From Bacteroidota bacterium (GTDB lineage: Bacteria > Bacteroidota > Ignavibacteria > Ignavibacteriales > Ignavibacteriaceae): 5,329 nt of DNA. The number at the start of each line of letters is the position of its first letter. Within the stretch, counting starts at the first letter, position 1. Under the pieces are notes generated by a model. It worked only from the letters and a program-made list of their open reading frames with translations. It was not told the DNA's origin and did not search any database. A program made the position numbers and the translations under genes. Shown piece after piece: positions 1 through 5,329 of this stretch. The stretch covers positions 1-5,329 of the forward strand of contig JAJYCM010000196.1 in assembly GCA_021778375.1 (NCBI GenBank). Direction: 5' to 3'.

Positions 1-29
1 AGAAGATGGCAAGGGAAATATTGGAGGAG

Positions 30-95
30 TGGGGGTAAGTTGCATTAGCAACGAATAAAATTTTGTCATTCATCTCACCTAATATGAAACCCCCA
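30..95. repeat. Distant inverted repeat enclosing a small hairpin
   Basis: TGGGGGT (30-36) is the exact reverse complement of ACCCCCA (89-95). Inside it, GTTGC (39-43) and GCAAC (48-52) can form a 5-bp stem with an ATTA loop. Together these could fold as an outer G:C-rich stem around a small hairpin, which stands out in such AT-rich DNA. There is no known RNA family I can match to it, and no clear promoter or terminator beside it. Confidence 0.25.
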
Positions 96-195
96 AAAAG
101 GAAAGCTCAACAAAAGAGGGGAAAAAAGATTATAGTACATCCATTTTTATCCTAATAACCAAGCACAAAAAAAATAATTTAGCAGATGGGAGAAA

Positions 196-211
196 TGGCT
201 AAAGTTAGCCA
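196..211. repeat. Short inverted repeat (7-bp arms, 2-base centre)
   Basis: TGGCTAA (196-202) and TTAGCCA (205-211) are perfect reverse complements separated by AG. The two-base centre is too tight for a good RNA hairpin and no T-run follows, so an operator-like protein binding site is more natural than a terminator. It lies about 130 bases upstream of the receiver/DHp gene. A match of this size may also arise by chance in AT-rich DNA. Confidence 0.35.
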
Positions 212-344
212 ACATCAGGAAAGAAGCCAACCCAAATATCATTTATAGCCTTAAAAATCAATTATTTATAGTGGTATAATATTGGAATTAGAAGCCACGA
301 ATATTAGCTGTTTATAGTTATATATTTTAAAAACCGTAACAGAG

Positions 345-794
345 ATGATATTAAGAATAATTTATTTTATTATCCTCACTGCCAGAGCTTCCTTAAAAGA
401 TAGAGTTACTGGTCTTGATTTAGGAGCTGACGACTTTTTGGTTAAACCCGTTCAAAACCAGGAATTGCTTGCACGGATTCGTTCAGGTATACGTATTTAT
501 AATCTCCAAAACGAGCTAATTAAAATTGAGCACAATAAAGCCCTTATCGAAATGGCTTGTACAATCGGACATAAAATTAACAACCCTTTAAGTAGTTTAG
601 TAGTTTCTATCCATAATATTGAAGAAGAAATTAAGAAAATTGAAAAAACTGAGAAAAAATCCTTTGCTGAAGACTTCAATATAATATCCCAATCAATCGA
701 ACGGATAAAAATTTTAGTAAATGACCTTACTCACCTGCAAAACCCGAAAATTATCGATTATACTTCTGATAATAAAATGCTGAAACTCGACTGA
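345..794 (+). CDS. 5'-truncated response regulator: receiver C-terminal half fused to HisKA-like DHp helices
   Basis: The protein is read as 149 residues. Residues 9-50 match the end of a CheY-like receiver domain: beta-4 with the switch Thr (ILTA, T12), the GADDFLVKP segment with conserved Lys 34, then the alpha-5 helix. The acidic pocket, the phospho-acceptor Asp and the first three strands are absent, and residues 1-8 are not receiver-like. A linker helix (about 51-67) leads to an H-box-like motif, GHKINNPLSSL, with candidate phospho-His 76, and a second helix (108-132), together resembling a DHp/HisKA four-helix-bundle unit. There is no ATP-binding domain; the ORF stops soon after, at KMLKLD. 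REC-HisKA proteins without ATPase are known in bacteria, so the C-terminus may be natural. The ATG at 345 has GAG directly against it and no spaced Shine-Dalgarno, so this start is doubtful; the true gene probably began further upstream. It likely belongs with the kinase cluster as a phosphorelay component, but this copy may be a remnant. Confidence 0.65.
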   Translation: MILRIIYFIILTARASLKDRVTGLDLGADDFLVKPVQNQELLARIRSGIRIYNLQNELIKIEHNKALIEMACTIGHKINNPLSSLVVSIHNIEEEIKKIEKTEKKSFAEDFNIISQSIERIKILVNDLTHLQNPKIIDYTSDNKMLKLD

Positions 795-840
795 TTTCGA
801 TATCCCCTAAATTATTTCCCCATTTTTTCGATTATAATTT

Positions 841-846
841 GAGGAA
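841..846 (+). promoter_or_regulatory. Ribosome binding site of the 221-residue ORF
   Basis: GAGGAA lies two bases before the ATG at 849 (GAGG to ATG spacing is four). It is the clearest Shine-Dalgarno-like site in the window and supports this start codon. The 54-base gap from the preceding stop holds no obvious terminator, so cotranscription with the receiver/DHp gene is plausible. Confidence 0.5.
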
Positions 847-848
847 TT

Positions 849-1514
849 ATGGGTATACTAAATAAAATTGATAATATATCAGCTGGAAGCGGCTATAATA
901 AGGCTTCTAAGACGGCTAATTCCGGCAATTTATTAAATATTAATTTTGCCCGCCGCTTAGATTTGCACGATAAGGTGGATTTTTCACCCTCGCTTAAGTA
1001 TGTTAACCAAATCAATTGGAAACTGAAGGAATTTAAGCATGTTGTTAACGATAAACTTTTCCTCGATTTTGTTGTCTCAAATTTAGAATTCCAAACTACA
1101 ATTGACCTGGCAAATTATAGTAAACTGGAGCTACTAAACTATTTGGTAATCAAAGAAATTGATAGCAAGAAACCCAAGAAAAAAATTATTACAGATATTT
1201 CTTCATATGTCGGTAGAACAAACTATAACCAGGATCCATTATTTATAAAGTTTTTGTCACTTAACTTCTTCTTTCAAAGAGTGGAAGAATCGAATCTATT
1301 AGGAGATATTACTATAAGAGATAAATTTGTCCTTGATGATTTTGTTAACGACATCATAAACGGAATTATGAAAGAGTTTGACTTATTAAACAATCAAATT
1401 TTTATTTTTATTGACAAACTTGCAAATTTGAAATTGAGTGTAGCTGAAAAAAATAAGAATAACCACGACGATTTATTAGTTATTAAGAAAATTAACGTAT
1501 CCAAAATTGACTGA
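849..1514 (+). CDS. Unknown soluble 221-residue protein coupled to a histidine kinase
   Basis: I do not recognise the family. The start is an ATG preceded by GAGGAA. The first 30 residues are Ser/Gly/Asn-rich and look flexible; from about residue 31 the protein becomes ordered, with a conserved-looking block DKVDFSPSLKYVNQINWKLK (41-60), an alternating hydrophobic stretch (70-100), a basic patch KKPKKK (107-112), and mostly helical predictions in 130-200. There is no signal peptide and no membrane segment, so it is probably cytoplasmic. It lies 54 bases after the receiver/DHp gene, and its last 8 bases overlap the TTG start of the PAS kinase gene, which points to translational coupling and to a shared job such as sensing, scaffolding or regulating the kinase. 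That role is inference from position only; the sequence shows no catalytic motif. Base and codon use resemble the neighbours. Confidence 0.75.
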   Translation: MGILNKIDNISAGSGYNKASKTANSGNLLNINFARRLDLHDKVDFSPSLKYVNQINWKLKEFKHVVNDKLFLDFVVSNLEFQTTIDLANYSKLELLNYLVIKEIDSKKPKKKIITDISSYVGRTNYNQDPLFIKFLSLNFFFQRVEESNLLGDITIRDKFVLDDFVNDIINGIMKEFDLLNNQIFIFIDKLANLKLSVAEKNKNNHDDLLVIKKINVSKID

Positions 1515-3393
1515 ATTTAACAACAATATAGATAATAACGAACCTAAGAGTTTCATCTCTTTTTCGGAATTTGAATCCTTTTACCACATGTCCGATAGCA
1601 GCCCACTGGCAATTGTCGATGCTACATTCCGGATTATTTTTTCAAATAGTTCCTTTTTAAAAATATTTAAATTTTACCACAATCAAAAATTCTTTGAGCT
1701 TAACTCCGAGCCGGACTTGCGTAACATGCTGTTAATTTTAACGAACAGCAGCAATAACAATATGCAGTTCGATCTTTTCTACTCCCCCGAACATAACTTA
1801 GAATCAAGTGACTTTAACGTTCAAGCCGAAAGAATTTTTATTGAAGAACATGAATATTTTGTTTTGGTCTTCAAATCATTAAGAGAAAAAAACAAGCTTG
1901 AAGATAGAATAAACAATCTTCACAATGCCTTGGAATACGGCAATGTGCCGATTATTATTACAAATGAATCGGGAATAATTACTTACTCTACCACCTCCTT
2001 TGAAAAAATATTAAGAACAGGAATTGAAATTATCTATAATCAATCAGTCGTTGATTCGCTTGCTTTTTATTTAACCAACGAGGATAAAAAGGAGCTGCAA
2101 GATGCAATAAATAAAGTTGAGGTGTGGAATAAAATTATTTCTTCGACCGGTACTGATGGCAATACGCTCTATGAAGAGTTGAAATTAAATCCAATTTTTA
2201 TTGAAGGTAAGGATACCCTTAATTTTATTTTAACTGCAAACGATATTACTAACTATATCCTAAAAAATCTCTTCATTAGAAAGTCTGAAAGACGCCTTAA
2301 ATCCATTATTAATAATATTTCTGATTTGCTTTTCATCTTTAAGAACAAAGACGGACAATTTTTATTTGAAAACGCAAATGAAAATTTCTGCAGAATATTT
2401 TCAATAAACAAAGTAACCGCTGTTAAAAAAGAAATTGATTCAATCTTAAATCCCAAATTTTTGAATGAAATAAAGAATTCAATAAAACAATTTGACGGCA
2501 ACGATAAATCTTTTGTCGAATTTAAGTTTGTTAATTCTGTTAACAGCCAGTATAGTGTAAAAATTTCTATAATCAAGGACGATCTAGAAAAAGAAGATAT
2601 TTACGTTGTCGGAATGCATGACATAACGGATCAAATGCTTTATCAGGAGCGACTTAAAAAAGCCTATGAGAAAGAAATTAGTCTAAATAAAATGAAAACG
2701 GCTTTCTTAGAAAATATGTCACATGAAATTCGTACGCCTTTTAATGCGATTGTAGGATATTCCGAAATAATAGATGATAGCATCAAGAATCAAGAATATG
2801 ATGCAATATTAGAATTGATAAGTTCCTTCAAAGATGTATTAAGCCGTGTACTCAATCTGTTTAATAATATTGTAGAAGTCTTTCAAATATACTCAGGAGA
2901 AGTCGAGCTTGATCTGGTAACGCTTAATTGCAACCAGGTGCTTAAGTCTGTTTACAATAAGAAATTGTTAGAAGCCGAAAAGAAAAATCTGGTATTTCAA
3001 TTAGCGCTGGACAGCGAAATTCTGAATGTAAAAACGGACTGGATAAAGTTAGAAAAAATAGTTGACTCGTTGGTTACCAATGCTATAAAATATACCGATA
3101 CCGGAAAAATTGTTATCAATTCCTGTTCTGAAATCGATAAGGTGAAAATCACAATCTCAGATACCGGAAAGGGAATTGAAGATATAGACATTAAAAGGTT
3201 ATTTGAGCCCTTTGTTCAATCTGAAGACGCCTACGTTCGTAATTATGAAGGCGCCGGGCTTGGTTTAACAATTGCATACCAGCTTACCAAACTATTGAAT
3301 GGCGATTTTGAAATTCAAAGCGAAAAGAATATGGGGACCAAAATTATTTTAACTTTTCCAATAGTTGAAGAATTTGTTGCCGATGATCTTTAA
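1507..3393 (+). CDS. Cytoplasmic multi-PAS sensor histidine kinase
   Basis: This 628-residue protein autophosphorylates on His and passes the phosphate to a receiver. Three PAS-like regions are visible: about 22-125 (SSPLAIVDATFRIIFSN), 135-250 (VPIIITNESGIITY, ending NDITNY) and 260-378 (ISDLLFIFKNKDG, ending VVGMHDITDQ). A short coiled-coil leads to the HisKA domain with H-box MSHEIRTP, phospho-acceptor His 406. The HATPase_c domain carries the N-box (Asn 525 in VTNAIKY), G1 (DTGKG, Asp 552), F-box (FEPF, 566-569), G2 (GAGLGL, 582-587) and a final GT (610-611), so it looks catalytically complete. No membrane segment or signal peptide is seen, so the signal is probably cytoplasmic. There is no attached receiver, so the partner acts in trans; the REC-DHp protein upstream is the obvious candidate. 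The TTG at 1507 is the only usual start codon after the in-frame TAG at 1477-1479; the next is ATG 1588 (residue 28), which would cut into the first PAS domain. No clear Shine-Dalgarno precedes the TTG; the 8-base overlap suggests coupled translation. Confidence 0.93.
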   Translation: MTEFNNNIDNNEPKSFISFSEFESFYHMSDSSPLAIVDATFRIIFSNSSFLKIFKFYHNQKFFELNSEPDLRNMLLILTNSSNNNMQFDLFYSPEHNLESSDFNVQAERIFIEEHEYFVLVFKSLREKNKLEDRINNLHNALEYGNVPIIITNESGIITYSTTSFEKILRTGIEIIYNQSVVDSLAFYLTNEDKKELQDAINKVEVWNKIISSTGTDGNTLYEELKLNPIFIEGKDTLNFILTANDITNYILKNLFIRKSERRLKSIINNISDLLFIFKNKDGQFLFENANENFCRIFSINKVTAVKKEIDSILNPKFLNEIKNSIKQFDGNDKSFVEFKFVNSVNSQYSVKISIIKDDLEKEDIYVVGMHDITDQMLYQERLKKAYEKEISLNKMKTAFLENMSHEIRTPFNAIVGYSEIIDDSIKNQEYDAILELISSFKDVLSRVLNLFNNIVEVFQIYSGEVELDLVTLNCNQVLKSVYNKKLLEAEKKNLVFQLALDSEILNVKTDWIKLEKIVDSLVTNAIKYTDTGKIVINSCSEIDKVKITISDTGKGIEDIDIKRLFEPFVQSEDAYVRNYEGAGLGLTIAYQLTKLLNGDFEIQSEKNMGTKIILTFPIVEEFVADDL

Positions 3394-3500
3394 TGGATAC
3401 CCAACCCTACCTGCCTTTTAGTTCTATCGCTACAATTCTTAAATATTCCTTTAATATTACCCTTATTGCTATAAAAGCACAAATAATTTGCTTTGTCTAG
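3393..3500 (+). CDS. Possible 35-residue micro-ORF overlapping the kinase stop
   Basis: The kinase stop TAA shares its last A with an ATG (TAATG), giving 35 codons up to a TAG at 3498-3500. This arrangement is typical of translational coupling. The predicted peptide is hydrophobic over its C-terminal two thirds, with scattered Lys, and ends IICFV; it might be a small membrane-associated peptide. There is no separate ribosome binding site and no known family. An ATG against a TAA occurs often by chance in AT-rich DNA, so I rate this as weak. Confidence 0.2.
   Translation: MDTQPYLPFSSIATILKYSFNITLIAIKAQIICFV
3474..3494 (+). terminator. Weak hairpin after the kinase gene
   Basis: AAAGCA (3474-3479) and TGCTTT (3489-3494) can form a 6-bp stem with a 9-base loop about 80 bases past the kinase stop. 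The stem has only two G:C pairs and is not followed by a T-run, so it is at best a poor intrinsic terminator. No better terminator is visible between the kinase and the next ORF. Confidence 0.2.
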
Positions 3501-3560
3501 GTTGTTTGAAAGAAAAAATCATGTGACAATTTCCATCTACATGCAATTGAATATTTTTAT

Positions 3561-3568
3561 TATATTTG
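3561..3568 (+). promoter_or_regulatory. Bacteroidota-type -7 box (TATATTTG)
   Basis: TATATTTG fits the TAnnTTTG -7 consensus of the primary sigma factor in Bacteroidota. It would start a transcript near 3575, about 47 bases before the TTG of the Lys-rich ORF and about 78 before the ATG at 3653. I see no well-placed -33 TTG/TTTG element: the nearest TTG, 3547-3549, is only 11 bases away. The box also assumes the organism uses this promoter type. Confidence 0.3.
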
Positions 3569-3621
3569 AGGCAAAACTTATCTATAGAAATTAAGCATTC
3601 AAAAAACTATTAAAATTATTA

Positions 3622-4014
3622 TTGAGAATTTATTTAGAAGGGCTCAAAGGGAATGGAAAAAAAATCTTAGAATATTATATTTCTGATCAAGATAAAAACA
3701 ATTCAAACCCTAAAAAAAAATCTTCTCAACCCAAGAAGGCAAAGATCATTATACCCGATAAATCAAATAAGCTTTGTCAAATGATATTAGAAAAAATTGA
3801 GTCGTCAAAACCAAAGATTGTTCCTGACAATTACCAACAAAATATTGAAATTGTTAAATCGTCGATTGCTATTCTTTCGGAATGTTCTAATTTGTTACTC
3901 CAACATAAAAAAGAAATGAAAAACCAGCATATTAGAGATTGCCGCACTGCTATTAAAAATATGTATAAAATTCATATGGAAATTAGAGAACAATTAGAAT
4001 CGGGGAAGAAATAA
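3622..4014 (+). CDS. Orphan Lys-rich small protein, start uncertain
   Basis: The family is unknown to me. From a TTG start the frame reads 130 residues: a short basic N-terminus, a low-complexity Asn/Pro/Lys/Ser linker (24-42, with KKKSSQPKKAK), then a region that looks strongly helical from about 51 to the end (EIVKSSIAILSEC, KNMYKIHMEIREQLESGKK). There is no signal peptide or membrane span. The frame has no ATG before residue 54 (3781), the TTG at 3622 has no Shine-Dalgarno, and the in-frame stop upstream is TAA at 3592-3594. An ATG at 3653 in the +1 frame would join this frame through a -1 shift in the A8 run at 3657-3664, giving a natural-looking MEKKILEYY start, so either slippage or an indel is possible. 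The preceding gap has a promoter-like box; the end converges on the permease gene 43 bases away. The helical basic nature could suit a nucleic-acid or protein-binding role, but nothing proves it. Confidence 0.5.
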   Translation: MRIYLEGLKGNGKKILEYYISDQDKNNSNPKKKSSQPKKAKIIIPDKSNKLCQMILEKIESSKPKIVPDNYQQNIEIVKSSIAILSECSNLLLQHKKEMKNQHIRDCRTAIKNMYKIHMEIREQLESGKK

Positions 4015-4057
4015 ATCCATACCTTTATCACAGAATTTAGATTTTGAATGACCAATC

Positions 4058-5140
4058 TTATTGCGGTGCTTTCATCAAGCTAAAAATTGCCGCGGCAAGA
4101 AAGATAAGATTTGCTGACCAAGCAGTTAAAAGCGGACTTAGCGCTCCATTCTTTCCGAAGGCTTCGCTAATCTGCATAAATACCAAGTATATAAAGGTAA
4201 CAAGAATGTTTACCCCCATCTGTACTGCTAAACCACCTCGCCTTTTGTTTGCTGAGATTGGCAGACCGAATAACACAACCACAAGGCTTGCTAATGGAAA
4301 TGAAAATCTTGAGTAATATTCAATTAAAGTGCTGGTAGGATCGCTGCCGGATGTTTTTTCAGAATTAATTAAATCTTTCAACTGAGCAAGATTCATATCT
4401 TCCGGGCGCTGCTGCTTTGTGATTAAATCATGTGGGGAAAAATTTAGGTAGCTGATTTTCATTGAAGGAAAATATTGAGCGGTTTGCGATGAGTCGTTAA
4501 ATACTCTTTGTACAACATTGCGTAGAAGCCATGAACGGCTTGTGGAATCATAAGTCATACTTGCCGCATCAATTCGTGATGACATTCTTGTTAAATTATT
4601 TTTATCAAACTCTTCTATACTTACACGGTTAGCTTGATTTCTTGAGTTGTCAAAGTAAACAATTGTTACAATTCTTGTTTGAGAATCTTGAAAGAAAAGA
4701 TTATTCCCGCTATCATTATAACCGGAATTAAGATATTTCATTTCAATCTGCTGTTTTGTTTTGTTTGCCAGGGGAACAACGTAACCGGCAAAATAAATTG
4801 AAAACAGGCTAACGAAAAAAGTCACTATTAAAAACGGAACCATAAATCGGTAAAGACTTATACCGCTGGATTTAATTGCTGTTAACTCACTAAGGTTCGC
4901 CGCTTTACCGACTACAAATAGAGCTGCGAACAGTACCGCTACTGGTGTCATCAATTTTATAATATCAGGGCTGAAAACAATATAATAATAGGCAATGAAC
5001 TGCCATGGCACGTTTTGATCTAAAAAACTGCCTAGGTTTTCAAGCATGTTTAAGACAACAAAAATCAGCGTAAATGAAATTAACCCAAATAAAATTGTCT
5101 GAATAAATTGTTTGATTAAATATTTATCTAGTATCTTCAT
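4058..5140 (-). CDS. LptF/LptG-family permease (likely LptG), complete
   Basis: This 360-residue inner-membrane protein is of usual family length. LptF and LptG form, with the ATPase LptB, the ABC transporter that extracts lipopolysaccharide from the inner membrane and feeds the Lpt bridge. The layout is typical: a membrane segment near 13-33, two more at about 60-80 and 99-123, a periplasmic beta-rich (jellyroll) domain at about 125-245, then three membrane segments near 278-297, 303-325 and 336-356. Family-typical motifs are ELTAIKSSGISLYR (85-98), in the cytoplasmic coupling-helix region, and LFGLPIS followed by KRRGG (289-303). The ATG at 5138-5140 starts immediately after the stop of the upstream permease gene (TAG|ATG), implying one transcript and coupled translation; GGAAGA lies just upstream. 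Being second in the tandem and beginning MKILDKYLIKQF, it is more likely LptG, but the F/G assignment is inference. An LPS-type outer membrane is implied. Confidence 0.92.
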   Translation of the reverse strand: MKILDKYLIKQFIQTILFGLISFTLIFVVLNMLENLGSFLDQNVPWQFIAYYYIVFSPDIIKLMTPVAVLFAALFVVGKAANLSELTAIKSSGISLYRFMVPFLIVTFFVSLFSIYFAGYVVPLANKTKQQIEMKYLNSGYNDSGNNLFFQDSQTRIVTIVYFDNSRNQANRVSIEEFDKNNLTRMSSRIDAASMTYDSTSRSWLLRNVVQRVFNDSSQTAQYFPSMKISYLNFSPHDLITKQQRPEDMNLAQLKDLINSEKTSGSDPTSTLIEYYSRFSFPLASLVVVLFGLPISANKRRGGLAVQMGVNILVTFIYLVFMQISEAFGKNGALSPLLTAWSANLIFLAAAIFSLMKAPQ

Positions 5141-5329
5141 CTAATTTTCTTCCGGCTCTTCCTGGTAACTTCGCCATTGTTTTGGTATAAACCTTTTCAG
5201 TGCGGATAAATTAATTGTAACTGTTTCTTGAATCGTTTTTGTGGTTAACAAAAGTCCTACAATTACTAAAAGAATATTCGCAGACCACATTCCCCAGAAG
5301 GGAGTTATAATATTTCGATCGGCAAGCTT
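5141..5329 (-). CDS. LptF/LptG-family permease, C-terminal 62 codons only (likely LptF)
   Basis: Reading the minus strand from the right edge gives an uninterrupted 62-codon frame ending in TAG at 5141-5143. It begins KLADRNIITPFWGMWSANI, followed by a hydrophobic segment (ILLVIVGLLL) and a charged tail ending EEPEEN. The (L)A.R....PF..MW..N pattern followed by a last membrane helix is what the C-terminus of the LptF/LptG family looks like, and it parallels the end of the neighbouring complete permease (SPLLTAWSANLIFL). The rest of the gene lies beyond the window. It abuts the next gene with no gap, so the two form a tandem permease pair, presumably the two membrane halves of the LPS exporter. 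The truncation is due to the window edge, which falls on an AAGCTT. Confidence 0.8.
   Translation of the reverse strand, partial: KLADRNIITPFWGMWSANILLVIVGLLLTTKTIQETVTINLSALKRFIPKQWRSYQEEPEEN

Larger units (their letters stand above)
1..344. other. Left non-coding stretch, no convincing gene
   Basis: No reading frame here looks like a substantial gene. One frame (positions 2-58) gives 18 open codons with a Gly-rich reading (GNIGGVGVSCISNE) before a TAA, so the 3' tip of a gene entering from the left is possible but unproven. A 20-codon ATG ORF at 186-248 has no ribosome binding site and looks spurious. The stretch contains A-runs, a 7-bp inverted repeat around 196-211, another inverted repeat 30-36/89-95, a TATAAT hexamer at 275-280 with no matching -35, and three copies of TTTATAG. 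I found no sequence for the missing N-terminal half of the receiver domain that follows. The stretch may be an ordinary intergenic region, or foreign or misjoined DNA. Confidence 0.6.

Noticed and set aside
186..248. 20-codon ATG ORF in the left non-coding region
   Set aside because: No ribosome binding site, an in-frame stop lies just upstream, and the composition is not protein-like.
275..280. TATAAT hexamer as a promoter of the receiver/DHp gene
   Set aside because: No -35-like TTGACA or Bacteroidota -33 element at proper spacing; such a hexamer is expected by chance in this AT-rich stretch.
497..679. 60-residue minus-strand ORF
   Set aside because: Antisense shadow of the receiver/DHp gene, with Ser/Leu/Ile runs mirroring the coding strand.
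969..1013. Weak FlgM-like pattern (DKVDFSPSLKYVNQI) in the unknown protein
   Set aside because: Resemblance covers only a few residues, sits mid-protein rather than at the C-terminus, and there are no flagellar genes nearby.
2253..2576. 107-residue minus-strand ORF
   Set aside because: Antisense to the third PAS region of the kinase; Phe/Leu/Ser-rich composition typical of a shadow.
2997..3191. 64-residue minus-strand ORF
   Set aside because: Antisense to the conserved HATPase domain; no independent support.
4015..4057. Search for a shared terminator between the convergent genes
   Set aside because: The 43-base gap shows no stem of useful length and no hairpin followed by a T-run on either strand.
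4044..4316. 90-residue plus-strand ORF
   Set aside because: It lies wholly antisense to all but the first bases of the permease C-terminus, has Cys/Arg-rich shadow-like composition, and matches no family.
1..5329. CRISPR array, tRNA or rRNA gene, IS element or transposase
   Set aside because: No regularly spaced repeats, no tRNA-like cloverleaf or rRNA signatures, and no transposase-like frame or paired terminal repeats were seen by eye on either strand.

Overview
The window is AT-rich DNA (about one third G+C by eye) with bacterial gene layout. The style suggests the Bacteroidota/Ignavibacteriota (Bacteroidetes-Chlorobi) group: Lys/Asn/Ile-rich proteins, weak Shine-Dalgarno signals, TTG starts, one TAnnTTTG-like promoter box, and tandem LptF/LptG-type permeases. 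This placement is inference from composition and family style, not proof.

Layout. Positions 1-344 hold no convincing gene, only small inverted repeats. From 345 to 3393 a plus-strand cluster encodes signal-transduction proteins: (i) a 5'-truncated receiver domain fused to a HisKA-like dimerisation/phosphotransfer helix pair with no ATPase domain (345-794); (ii) a 221-residue soluble protein of unknown function (849-1514); (iii) a 628-residue soluble histidine kinase with about three PAS-like domains and a complete catalytic core (1507-3393), overlapping the unknown gene by 8 bases. Positions 3394-3621 are intergenic, with a possible 35-codon micro-ORF at the kinase stop and a promoter-like box. 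A Lys-rich orphan ORF follows (3622-4014); it lacks an ATG and has two poly-A tracts near its 5' end. Convergent to it, on the minus strand, are two abutting LptF/LptG-type permease genes: a complete 360-residue one (4058-5140) and the last 62 codons of another (5141-5329), which runs off the right edge.

How the genes may work together. The kinase has a full phosphorylation core but no receiver and no membrane anchor. The upstream REC-DHp protein has a receiver remnant and a phosphotransfer-type helix pair but no kinase domain. A cytoplasmic phosphorelay between them is plausible, with the unknown 221-residue protein as a translationally coupled partner. The receiver as present here lacks its phospho-acceptor Asp, because the sequence upstream of about position 360 is not receiver-like; this copy is therefore either broken or joined to foreign or misassembled DNA. 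The permease pair is ordinary lipopolysaccharide-export housekeeping and appears unrelated to the signalling cluster.
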